A stretch of 9,304 nt of DNA, from assembly GCA_902795985.1 (NCBI GenBank), contig CADBNG010000314.1:1-9304 (forward strand), written 5' to 3'. The translations under genes and the position numbers were made by a program. Of this stretch, positions 1 through 5,754 are shown in pieces. The first letter of the stretch is position 1, and each line of letters opens with the position of its first letter. This DNA comes from an uncultured Lachnospiraceae bacterium (lineage in GTDB: Bacteria > Bacillota_A > Clostridia > Lachnospirales > Lachnospiraceae). The notes below the pieces were generated by a model that was not told where the DNA came from, searched no databases, and worked only from the letters and a program-made list of their open reading frames with translations.

Positions 1-3
1 ATG

Positions 4-43
4 AAGCGGTAAAACCGGAAGGGTAAACCTCCGGAGCGCGCTT
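4..43 (+). promoter_or_regulatory. Structured 5' leader hairpin before moeA
   Basis: An outer stem AAGCG (4-8) with CGCTT (39-43) encloses an inner stem CCGGA (15-19) with TCCGG (30-34). The inner stem continues through two further G-C pairs (21-22 with 28-29) past a bulged A and closes on a GTAAA loop. The moeA ribosome binding site AAGGA (45-49) begins just after the outer stem. This could be the 3' part of a cis-regulatory RNA such as a molybdenum cofactor riboswitch, which is known before Moco genes, but the window starts too close to test that. The stretch could also be the tail of an upstream gene, since frames 1 and 3 end in TAA at 12 and 26. Confidence 0.3.
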
Positions 44-56
44 AAAGGATAAAAAG

Positions 57-1271
57 ATGATATTTGAAAAATCGGTTGCGGAAAAAATAGAATTAATGAC
101 CGGGATTGTCCGGCCGGTGGAAACGGAGAGAGCGGCTCTGGCCGATGCCCCGATGCGGGTCCTTGCGGAGGCTCTGGTCGCGAAGGAAGACGTTCCGCCG
201 TTCCGCCGTTCCCCCCTGGACGGGTATGCGCTGAGAAGCATTGACACAGAGAATGCTTCGAAAGAGAATCCGGTTACGTTGTCGGTTACAGAAGAGATTG
301 CCGCCGGCGAGGTCCCGACACGGGAGATCACACAGGGCCATGCGGCGAGGATCATGACCGGAGCGCCGGTACCGGAAGGCGCCGACTGCGTTATTATGTA
401 TGAGAAAACGGAGTTTACGGATACGGAAGTCCGAATTTTCCAGCCGCTCCGCGAGAATGAGAATATCGTCCAGCCGGGGGAGGATACCCGTAAGGGGGAG
501 GTCCTTGCAGAGGCGGGAACGATCATCGATTCCGGACTGGCGGGAACGCTGGCGGGGCAGAATGTTCCGCAGCCGCTGGTGTTTAAAGTTCCTTCCGTCG
601 GTATTATTGCGACCGGAAGCGAACTGCTGGAGCCGGGAGAGGCGCTGACCCCGGGAAAAATCTATGATTCCAACGGACAGACGTTTAACGGCATTCTGAA
701 AAAACTGGGATGCCGGCCGGTTTCCTACGGAATTGCCGGAGATGACCCGGAAACCATTGCCGGAAAAATCCGGACCGCCCTTGTGGAATGCGACGCCGTG
801 ATCCTGACCGGCGGTGTTTCTGTGGGAGATTTCGACTATACGCCGCTGGCGATGGAAAAAGCCGGCGTAAATATCCTGTTCCGCGGGGTGCAGCTGAAAC
901 CCGGCATGGCCTGCGCCTACGGGGAAAAGGACCATAAGATGGTCTGCGGTCTTTCGGGAAACCCGGTGTCTTCCATCATCAATTTCCTGGTGATTGCCAT
1001 GCCGGCATTTAAAAAGCTGACAGGCCGGCGGGATTACGCTCACGAAGAGATTTCGGTGACCGTAAAAAGCCGTTTCGGGAAGGCCAGCCGCGGTACCCGC
1101 CTGATCCACGGGAAGCTGGATTTGAGCGACGGAACGGTTCGGATGGATCTTGCGGAGAAACAGGGCAACGGAATTCTGAGCAGTTCCATCGGCAGCGACG
1201 TGCTGGCGGTGATTCCGGCAGGCAGCGGACCGCTGGAGCCGGGAACGACCCTTTCGGCCATCCGCATCTGA
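57..1271 (+). CDS. moeA: MoeA, molybdopterin molybdenumtransferase
   Basis: MoeA catalyses the last general step of molybdenum cofactor synthesis: it takes adenylylated molybdopterin from the Mog enzyme and inserts molybdate, releasing AMP, in the cytoplasm. The 404-residue product has the usual MoeA length and layout. It shows VPPFRRSPLDGYA (46-58, with the conserved Asp55), RIMTGAPVPEGAD (98-110), ATGSEL (185-190), YDSNG (203-207), TGGVSVGDFDY (251-261), QLKPGM (279-284) and GLSGNPVSS (298-306). The central part is the MPT-binding fold shared with MogA, and residues from about 325 form the C-terminal beta domain. The start is supported by AAGGA seven bases upstream. It is the first gene of the Moco operon in the window; any promoter lies upstream. 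Gephyrin-type E-domain proteins are the same family, and no deviation from it is visible. Confidence 0.95.
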   Translation: MIFEKSVAEKIELMTGIVRPVETERAALADAPMRVLAEALVAKEDVPPFRRSPLDGYALRSIDTENASKENPVTLSVTEEIAAGEVPTREITQGHAARIMTGAPVPEGADCVIMYEKTEFTDTEVRIFQPLRENENIVQPGEDTRKGEVLAEAGTIIDSGLAGTLAGQNVPQPLVFKVPSVGIIATGSELLEPGEALTPGKIYDSNGQTFNGILKKLGCRPVSYGIAGDDPETIAGKIRTALVECDAVILTGGVSVGDFDYTPLAMEKAGVNILFRGVQLKPGMACAYGEKDHKMVCGLSGNPVSSIINFLVIAMPAFKKLTGRRDYAHEEISVTVKSRFGKASRGTRLIHGKLDLSDGTVRMDLAEKQGNGILSSSIGSDVLAVIPAGSGPLEPGTTLSAIRI

Positions 1272-1328
1272 GAAACGATTTGACGTTTGCCGCGGAAGCG
1301 GTGAAGAGAAAGAATAAGAGAAATCGCT

Positions 1329-2282
1329 ATGCAGGATACATTTGGAAGAGAAATCCGCTATCTGAGACTGTCGATCACGGAGCTGTGCAATCTCCGCTGC
1401 CGGTACTGCATGCCGGCGGAAGGCGTCTGCAAGAAGGATCACAAGGACATGCTCACGGAGGATGAAATGATCATGGCGGTGGAAGCCGCCGCGTCACTCG
1501 GCGTGCGGAAGATCCGGATCACCGGAGGGGAGCCGCTGATCAAAAAGAATGTTCTTTCCATCTGTGAGAGAACGGCGAAAATCCCCGGAATCCGGGAAGT
1601 CTGCCTGACCACAAACGGAATCCTGCTTCCGGGCATGGCAAAGGATTTAAGGGCGGCAGGCGTCAGCCGTGTGAATATCAGTCTGGATACGCTGGATCCC
1701 GAAAAGTTTGCGTATGTGACGCGGATGGGCCGGCTTTCCGACGCGATGGCCGGTCTGGAAGCGGCGCTGGATGCCGGATTTGATAAAGTGAAGATCAACG
1801 CGGTCCTGATCGGCGGCTTTAACGACGACGAGATTCCCGCTTTCGGGGAACTGACGAAAAAATGGCCGGTGGATGTGCGTTTTATCGAGCTGATGCCGAT
1901 GTACGACAGCGGGGATTTCAAGGAAGCCTCTTATCTTAAATGCGAAGAAGTGCTGAATCACCTTCCGCCGATGGAGAAGATCGAAACGGACGGCGGTGTG
2001 GCAAAACTGTACCGCCTGCCGGACGCGAAGGGAAATATCGGGCTGATCAGCCCGGTCAGCAATCATTTCTGCCGGGGCTGCAACCGGATCCGCCTGACGG
2101 CGGACGGGTATTTCAAGCCCTGTCTGCACTCTCCTGCGGAGTTCGGCGTGAAGGGAATGAGCAGGGAGGAAATGGTCGAACAGATCAAAAAAGCGATCCT
2201 GGCCAAGCCCGGACAGCACGAGGAGCTGTCCTATGAGCATCGGAGCGAAGCCAATCGGAACATGAATCAGATCGGAGGATGA
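1329..2282 (+). CDS. moaA: MoaA, GTP 3',8-cyclase (radical SAM)
   Basis: MoaA is the radical S-adenosylmethionine enzyme that converts GTP to 3',8-cyclo-7,8-dihydro-GTP, the first committed step of molybdopterin synthesis, acting with MoaC. The 317-residue protein carries both expected iron-sulfur sites. The N-terminal radical SAM motif is CNLRCRYC (Cys20, Cys24, Cys27). The C-terminal GTP-binding cluster is Cys248, Cys251 and Cys265 (CxxC followed 13 residues later by C). A GGEPL motif for SAM binding follows the first cluster, and the chain ends in the family's conserved Gly-Gly (MNQIGG). It starts 57 bases after moeA with only a weak AAGAG eight bases upstream, so translation may be modest or coupled. 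Its TGA overlaps the first ATG of the mobB frame. Confidence 0.96.
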   Translation: MQDTFGREIRYLRLSITELCNLRCRYCMPAEGVCKKDHKDMLTEDEMIMAVEAAASLGVRKIRITGGEPLIKKNVLSICERTAKIPGIREVCLTTNGILLPGMAKDLRAAGVSRVNISLDTLDPEKFAYVTRMGRLSDAMAGLEAALDAGFDKVKINAVLIGGFNDDEIPAFGELTKKWPVDVRFIELMPMYDSGDFKEASYLKCEEVLNHLPPMEKIETDGGVAKLYRLPDAKGNIGLISPVSNHFCRGCNRIRLTADGYFKPCLHSPAEFGVKGMSREEMVEQIKKAILAKPGQHEELSYEHRSEANRNMNQIGG

Positions 2283-2284
2283 CG

Positions 2285-2785
2285 ATGTCCGAAAAGAAAA
2301 CTCCGGTTCTGGGATTCGCCGGATACTCCGGAACCGGAAAGACGACCCTTCTGGAGAAAATCATTCCGATTCTGACCGGGAGGGGCCTTAATGTTGCGGT
2401 GGTCAAGCATGACGCCCACGGACTGCAGTTCGATCACGAGGGTAAGGACTCCGACCGGTTTGCAAAAGCCGGCGCGGCTTATTCCATTGTGAGTTCGCAG
2501 GAGAACGCGGCAGTGTTTATTGCGAAACCGCTGGATCCCCTGGAAGCAGTAGCCTATGCGAAGGATGCGGATATCATCCTGGTCGAGGGCTATAAAAACG
2601 CGGATTTTGACCAGATCGGTCTGGCCCGCGCCGCCACGGGGAAGGGCTTTACGGCAGAACTGAGCCGATTCCGGGCACTGGTGACGGATCTGCCGGTAGA
2701 AAAAGATCCGGGAATTCCGGTTTTTGGTTTCGACGATCCGGAAGGCATCGCGGATTTTATCCTGAAGGAATTCTGTAACCGCTGA
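2285..2785 (+). CDS. mobB: MobB, molybdopterin-guanine dinucleotide biosynthesis adaptor
   Basis: MobB is a small GTP-binding P-loop protein that assists MobA in forming molybdopterin guanine dinucleotide. The 166-residue product has a Walker A motif GYSGTGKTT (13-21), then VVKHDAHGLQFDHEGKDSDR, a family signature after strand 2, and ILVEGYKN, the Walker B-like element. Two in-frame ATGs exist, at 2279 and 2285. I chose 2285 because the ribosome binding site GGAGG (2274-2278) abuts the first ATG but lies six bases before the second. It follows moaA with a two-base gap, so the pair is probably translationally coupled. MobB implies that some molybdoenzymes here use the dinucleotide form, as formate dehydrogenases and DMSO reductase-family enzymes do. 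MobA itself is not in the window. Confidence 0.92.
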   Translation: MSEKKTPVLGFAGYSGTGKTTLLEKIIPILTGRGLNVAVVKHDAHGLQFDHEGKDSDRFAKAGAAYSIVSSQENAAVFIAKPLDPLEAVAYAKDADIILVEGYKNADFDQIGLARAATGKGFTAELSRFRALVTDLPVEKDPGIPVFGFDDPEGIADFILKEFCNR

Positions 2786-2806
2786 CAGACAACCGAGGTG
2801 ATAATA

Positions 2807-3295
2807 ATGCAGAATATGGAAGATTTTACCCATTTCAATGAGCAGGGCCGCGCAAAAATGGTCAATGTCGGAGAAAAGGATATTACGGAACGGAAGGCCA
2901 CGGCCGGCGCCCGGGTACTGGTGAGCCGGGAGACTTTTGAGCTGATCCGCACCGGAGGAATGAAAAAGGGCGACGTGCTCACTGTAGCGCAGATCGCCGG
3001 GGTTCTGGGAGCGAAACAGACGCCCCATATTATCCCCATGTGTCATCCGATCCTCATCAATGGAGTGGATCTGGATCTTGCGCTGGACGAGGAACGCTGT
3101 TCTGTGGAGATTAAAGCCACGATTTCCTGCAGCGGGAGAACCGGAGTGGAGATGGAAGCGCTGACAGCCGCCAGTATTGCCGCGCTTACGGTATATGATA
3201 TGTGCAAGGCCGTGCAGAAGGATATTGAGATTACGGATATCCGGCTTCTGGAAAAATCCGGCGGGGTTCACGGTGATTTTCACAGGGAAGAATAA
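2807..3295 (+). CDS. moaC: MoaC, cyclic pyranopterin monophosphate synthase
   Basis: MoaC converts the MoaA product 3',8-cyclo-dihydro-GTP to cyclic pyranopterin monophosphate. The 162-residue protein matches the family end to end. The residues known to matter in E. coli MoaC are all present: Lys54 in KKGDV, His80 in PMCHP, Glu115 and Glu117 in GVEMEAL, and Asp131 and Lys134 in YDMCK. The conserved LLEKSGG lies near the C-terminus. A GTG at 2798 is in frame, but the ATG at 2807 is the better start because the ribosome binding site GAGGTG (2795-2800) overlaps that GTG and stands six bases before the ATG. It lies 21 bases after mobB and 28 bases before the Mog-type gene, inside the same operon. 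Confidence 0.96.
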   Translation: MQNMEDFTHFNEQGRAKMVNVGEKDITERKATAGARVLVSRETFELIRTGGMKKGDVLTVAQIAGVLGAKQTPHIIPMCHPILINGVDLDLALDEERCSVEIKATISCSGRTGVEMEALTAASIAALTVYDMCKAVQKDIEITDIRLLEKSGGVHGDFHREE

Positions 3296-3323
3296 AGCAG
3301 AAGCAATAACCAGGAGGAAAGAA

Positions 3324-4262
3324 ATGTATACTGCAGCAGTGCTTACAATCAGTGATAAAGGCTCCAGAGGAGAGCGGGTGGATACCAGCGGACCGGCCTT
3401 ATGCGAAATGCTGAAGGAAGACGGGTATGAAGTGATTTATACTTCCGTCATTCCGGACGATAAAGATAAAATCATGGAGGAGCTGATCCTCTGCGCGGAT
3501 GAAAAAAAGGCCGGTCTTGTGCTGACGACCGGCGGCAGCGGTTTTTCGCCGAGAGACAATACGCCGGAAGCGACGCTGGCAGTGATTGAGAAGGAGGTGC
3601 CGGGTATTCCGGAGCTGATGCGCGCGGAGAGCTGCAAAATCACGGACCGGGGCTGCCTTTCCCGCAGCGTGGCCGGGATCCGCGGGAATACGCTGATCAT
3701 CAATCTGCCCGGCAGCCTGAAAGCGGCAAGGGAGAATTTTGACGCGGTGCGTTCACCGCTTCTGCATGGAATGGACATGCTTTATTCCGCCGGTTCGGCC
3801 GATTGCGGAGAGGAGCATCATCACCACCATCATCATCACCACGAAGAAAAAAGTGCCGAGGGCCTGGATGTCAGCGCAGAGGTTCCCAACGTAAATGCCT
3901 GGCTGAAAGAGGCGAAAGCCGCCGGACGTTCAGCGGAAAACGGGATGTATCTGATCCATAACGGTGTTGTTCGGGAAAGCGCCCGTTCGAAAGTACGGGA
4001 AGGCAACGAGGATGCGCCGGAAGTAAAGGGCATGCGTTTTTCCTATGATAAGAAGAAAGTGGAAGCCGCGATTGAGTCCGCAAAGAAAATGGACGGCATC
4101 ACTTATATCCGGGTGTGGCTGAATTCCGGAGAACTGAATGTCGGAGACGATATCATGTTCGTCCTGGTCGGAGGCGACATCCGACCGAGGGTGATTGACG
4201 CTCTGCAGACGCTGGTGGGAGAGATCAAAAACCACTGCGTGGAAGAAAAAGAAGTCTATTAA
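3324..4262 (+). CDS. MogA/MoaB-type molybdopterin adenylyltransferase fused through His9 linker to MoaE-like domain
   Basis: This 312-residue protein has three parts. Residues 1-158 are a MogA/MoaB-type domain, which adenylylates molybdopterin for MoeA: TISDKGSRGE at the start, TTGGSGFSPRDNTPEA (68-83) and INLPGS (126-131). Residues 160-207 are a linker with nine consecutive histidines (165-173; bases 3816-3842) flanked by glutamates. Residues 208-312 resemble MoaE, the large subunit of molybdopterin synthase: NGVVRESA near the start, SGELNVGDDIMFVLV (268-282), Arg287 and an acidic/Lys tail. The usual MoaE Ala-His-Arg reads Asp-Ile-Arg here, and the Trp-Lys-x-Glu tail motif is missing, so synthase activity is uncertain. 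The start at 3324 has AGGAGG a few bases upstream; the open frame extends further back only by overlapping moaC. The His run suggests metal binding; that is inference. Confidence 0.88.
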   Translation: MYTAAVLTISDKGSRGERVDTSGPALCEMLKEDGYEVIYTSVIPDDKDKIMEELILCADEKKAGLVLTTGGSGFSPRDNTPEATLAVIEKEVPGIPELMRAESCKITDRGCLSRSVAGIRGNTLIINLPGSLKAARENFDAVRSPLLHGMDMLYSAGSADCGEEHHHHHHHHHEEKSAEGLDVSAEVPNVNAWLKEAKAAGRSAENGMYLIHNGVVRESARSKVREGNEDAPEVKGMRFSYDKKKVEAAIESAKKMDGITYIRVWLNSGELNVGDDIMFVLVGGDIRPRVIDALQTLVGEIKNHCVEEKEVY

Positions 4263-4272
4263 CAGCCGGAGG

Positions 4273-4374
4273 CCGGAAGGGACGGAGCAGGGGGCGGAAG
4301 GGACTGTCCCCTTTGTGACACCGGACCGGAAGGGACGGAGCAGGGGGGCGGAAGGGACTGTCCCCTTTGGAACA
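4273..4374 (+). repeat. Two tandem copies of a GC-rich intergenic repeat
   Basis: Copy A (4273-4315) and copy B (4326-4369) are nearly identical, differing by one extra G in B. Each begins CCGGAAGGGACGGAGCAG and ends with an imperfect dyad, GGAAGGGACTGTCCCCTTTG. The reverse complement of that dyad matches one side of the palindrome at 5416-5442, so the two sites belong to one family. Short GGGGAC...GTCCCC dyads of this kind are widespread between genes in many bacteria and often trace to REP-associated (IS200-like) transposases; no transposase is seen here. The block fills the gap between the Mog fusion gene and azlC and ends directly at the azlC ATG. Confidence 0.8.
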
Positions 4375-5094
4375 ATGAAGAACAGCAGCTGGTTTCGAAA
4401 AGGGAATATCGACGGCATTCCGATTTGTCTCGGATATTTTGCCGTGTCGTTCGCGCTGGGGATTGCGGCGCGCAATATCGGCATGTCCGGAGGGCAGGGA
4501 TTTATCATGTCCGCGGGAATGGTGGCGAGCGCCGGGGAATTCGCGGCGATCAACCTGTTTGCTTCCGGTGCCGGGTATCTGGAAATCGTGCTGACCTGTT
4601 TTGTCGTCAACATGCGGTATTTCCTGATGAGCTGCTCGCTGACCCAGAAGCTGGCACCCGACATCCGGAACATCCATCGTTTCGGTCTGGCTTACTGCAT
4701 TACGGATGAGATTTTCGGCCTGTCCTACAGTGTTTACGGCCATTTGAACCCGTTTTATTCCTACGGCATTACCGTTGTTTCCGTCGCCGGATGGTCGACG
4801 GGCACTTTTCTGGGGATTGTTGCGGGCAATATCCTTCCGACGTTTATCGTTAATGCGCTGGGGGTCTCCCTGTACGGCATGTTCCTGGCCATTATTATTC
4901 CGCCGGCCAAAAAGAATCATTTTATCGGCCTGCTCGTAGTGATTTCCATGGCGGCCAGTTTCGTTTTCGCGGAAGCGCCGTATCTGAACCGTATTTCTTC
5001 GGGCTTCAGGATCATCATTCTGACGGTGGCCATTGCGGCCATTGCGGCCTGGCTTCATCCGCTGCCGGATGAACCGCGGAAGGAGGTGCAGTAA
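4375..5094 (+). CDS. azlC: AzlC family branched-chain amino acid exporter, large subunit
   Basis: AzlC with its small partner AzlD forms an inner-membrane exporter; in Bacillus subtilis the pair gives resistance to 4-azaleucine, and related pairs export branched-chain amino acids. The 239-residue product starts with a short basic segment, then GIPICLGYFAVSFALGIAA (14-32), a family signature, VNMRYFLMSCSL (78-89) and CITDEIFGLS (108-117). Several further hydrophobic segments run to about residue 226. The open frame continues upstream to 4195, but that part overlaps the preceding gene and the repeats, so the ATG at 4375 is the likely start; it gives the usual AzlC length. No good ribosome binding site precedes it, because the repeat runs to within a few bases. 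Its TAA overlaps the azlD ATG (TAATG). The true substrate is not known from sequence. Confidence 0.88.
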   Translation: MKNSSWFRKGNIDGIPICLGYFAVSFALGIAARNIGMSGGQGFIMSAGMVASAGEFAAINLFASGAGYLEIVLTCFVVNMRYFLMSCSLTQKLAPDIRNIHRFGLAYCITDEIFGLSYSVYGHLNPFYSYGITVVSVAGWSTGTFLGIVAGNILPTFIVNALGVSLYGMFLAIIIPPAKKNHFIGLLVVISMAASFVFAEAPYLNRISSGFRIIILTVAIAAIAAWLHPLPDEPRKEVQ

Positions 5095-5399
5095 TGGCTC
5101 CGGATTTCTGGCTTAAACTGATGGTCATGTGCCTGACGCTGTATGCGATCCGCCTTCTTCCCTTCCTGGTTCTGCGAAAGGAGATTACGAACCGTTTTAT
5201 CCGCTCGTTCCTGACTTATGTGCCTTACGTAACCCTGGCGGTGATGACCTTCCCGGCCATCATTACCTCGGCCGGGAATACGCTCAGCGGCATTGCGGCG
5301 CTGGTCGTTGGCGTACTGATAGCCTGGATCGGCGGAAATCTGATCGTCGTGGCCGGCTGCTGCTGCATCGCGGCGCTGCTCACCGGCCTGATCTTCTGA
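5094..5399 (+). CDS. azlD: AzlD family branched-chain amino acid exporter, small subunit
   Basis: This is the small membrane partner of AzlC. The 101-residue protein is almost wholly hydrophobic, with three to four predicted membrane segments. It contains YAIRLLPFLVL (17-27) with the Arg typical of AzlD, PYVTLAVMTFPAI in the middle, and a closing stretch rich in Ala, Gly, Val and Cys (VAGCCCIAALLTG). The start overlaps the azlC stop by one base, and a strong AGGAGGTG (5081-5088) lies five bases upstream inside azlC. The good site here contrasts with the poor one of azlC. The pair is in the same orientation as the Moco operon, with no promoter seen between them, so read-through from upstream is possible. 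Confidence 0.88.
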   Translation: MAPDFWLKLMVMCLTLYAIRLLPFLVLRKEITNRFIRSFLTYVPYVTLAVMTFPAIITSAGNTLSGIAALVVGVLIAWIGGNLIVVAGCCCIAALLTGLIF

Positions 5400-5415
5400 T
5401 CATCAGCTTAGAGCG

Positions 5416-5442
5416 AATCAAAGGGGACAGTCCCCTTTGATT
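5416..5442. repeat. 27-bp palindrome, GGGGAC-A-GTCCCC family
   Basis: The arms AATCAAAGGGGAC (5416-5428) and GTCCCCTTTGATT (5430-5442) are perfect 13-base inverted repeats around a single A. The core is the same as in the repeats at 4273-4374. It lies 16 bases after azlD, so the AzlCD genes are bracketed by the same repeat family. It could form a strong hairpin in RNA and help end azlCD transcription or protect the transcript 3' end, although no long T run follows. Confidence 0.85.
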
Positions 5443-5452
5443 CCGGTCCCCC

Positions 5453-5480
5453 TGATCCGCGCGGCGGATCATCAGTTTCT
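5453..5480 (+). terminator. Possible azlCD terminator hairpin
   Basis: TGATCCGC (5453-5460) and GCGGATCA (5464-5471) pair perfectly around a GCG loop, followed by a broken T-rich tail (TCAGTTTCTTT). The stem is strong but the T tract is interrupted, so termination may be incomplete. It lies between azlD and the ribU promoter, where a terminator is expected. Confidence 0.45.
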
Positions 5481-5493
5481 TTGCACTTTACTA

Positions 5494-5521
5494 TTGCATT
5501 CCTGTAAAGTCGTGCTAAAAT
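5494..5521 (+). promoter_or_regulatory. Promoter of the FMN riboswitch-ribU unit
   Basis: A -35 TTGCAT (5494-5499) and -10 TAAAAT (5516-5521) are separated by 16 bases. TGC just before the -10 gives an extended -10 element (TGnTAAAAT). Transcription would start near 5528, a few bases before the riboswitch. An alternative -35 TTGCAC at 5481-5486 is too far away. Confidence 0.65.
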
Positions 5522-5534
5522 AGAACCAGTTAAA

Positions 5535-5639
5535 TCTTCAGGGCAGGGTGAAAGTCCCTACTGGCGGTACAGTCCGCGAACCTCATTGAGGCCGAACCGG
5601 TGGAACTCCGGTACCAACAGTTACAGTCTGGATGGAAGA
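5535..5639 (+). ncRNA. FMN riboswitch (RFN element)
   Basis: The region carries the conserved RFN landmarks in order: TCTTC closing strand (5535-5539), GGGCAGGGTGAAAGTCCCTA, CTGGCGGTACAGTCC, a short variable hairpin, GAACCGG...CCGGTACC, ACAGTCTGGATGG, and GAAGA (5635-5639), which pairs with TCTTC to close P1. The element senses FMN and usually represses riboflavin synthesis or uptake genes when flavin is plentiful. Here it precedes ribU by 115 bases, with an intrinsic terminator between, which indicates control of uptake by premature termination. Confidence 0.95.
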
Positions 5640-5661
5640 AGAGTTTTTTTATTGTGATGCG

Positions 5662-5689
5662 CCCCGGAGTTTTATCCGGGGATTTTTTT
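5662..5689 (+). terminator. Riboswitch-controlled intrinsic terminator
   Basis: CCCCGGA (5662-5668) pairs with TCCGGGG (5675-5681) around a six-base loop, followed by A and seven T. This is the off-state hairpin of the FMN riboswitch. The left arm plus loop CCGGAGTT (5664-5671) is also perfectly complementary to AACTCCGG (5604-5611) inside the aptamer, which supplies the competing antiterminator when FMN is absent. Confidence 0.88.
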
Positions 5690-5699
5690 ACAGGCTCGT

Positions 5700-5750
5700 A
5701 AAAAAACTCCTGAAGACAGAAAAAACCGCATAAAGAAGAAAGGAGTTTTT
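5700..5750 (+). promoter_or_regulatory. Inverted repeat covering the ribU ribosome binding site
   Basis: AAAAACTCCT (5702-5711) is perfectly complementary to AGGAGTTTTT (5741-5750), which contains the ribU Shine-Dalgarno AGGAG nine bases before the ATG. The 10-bp stem with a 29-base loop could hide the site. The same A-rich arm (AAAAAAACTC, 5700-5709) can instead pair with GAGTTTTTTT (5641-5650) just after the riboswitch, so two exclusive folds are possible. The repeat is seen in the sequence; a role in translation control is inference. Confidence 0.45.
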
Positions 5751-5754
5751 AACC

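Noticed and set aside
1..26. Tail of an upstream coding sequence
   Set aside because: Two frames end in TAA (at 12 and 26), but a handful of codons cannot identify a gene, and the same bases form a hairpin.
93..1442. Long open frame on the minus strand opposite moeA
   Set aside because: It is antisense to a clear MoeA, has no recognisable motif and is rich in Arg, His and Gln as expected of a shadow frame in GC-rich DNA.
2267..3283. Long open frame on the minus strand opposite mobB and moaC
   Set aside because: It overlaps two well-supported genes whose active-site residues are intact; the composition is that of an antisense shadow.
3177..3323. Extended N-terminus of the Mog fusion gene
   Set aside because: The extension overlaps moaC out of frame and has no family similarity, while the ATG at 3324 has a strong AGGAGG and begins exactly at the Mog domain.
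3816..3842. Engineered His tag or vector sequence
   Set aside because: The run lies inside a continuous natural-looking gene with mixed CAT and CAC codons, acidic flanks and a domain on each side; no vector features are near.
4225..5058. Minus-strand open frame opposite azlC
   Set aside because: It is dominated by Arg, Asn, Gln and Gly with no domain signature and lies over a clear membrane protein gene.
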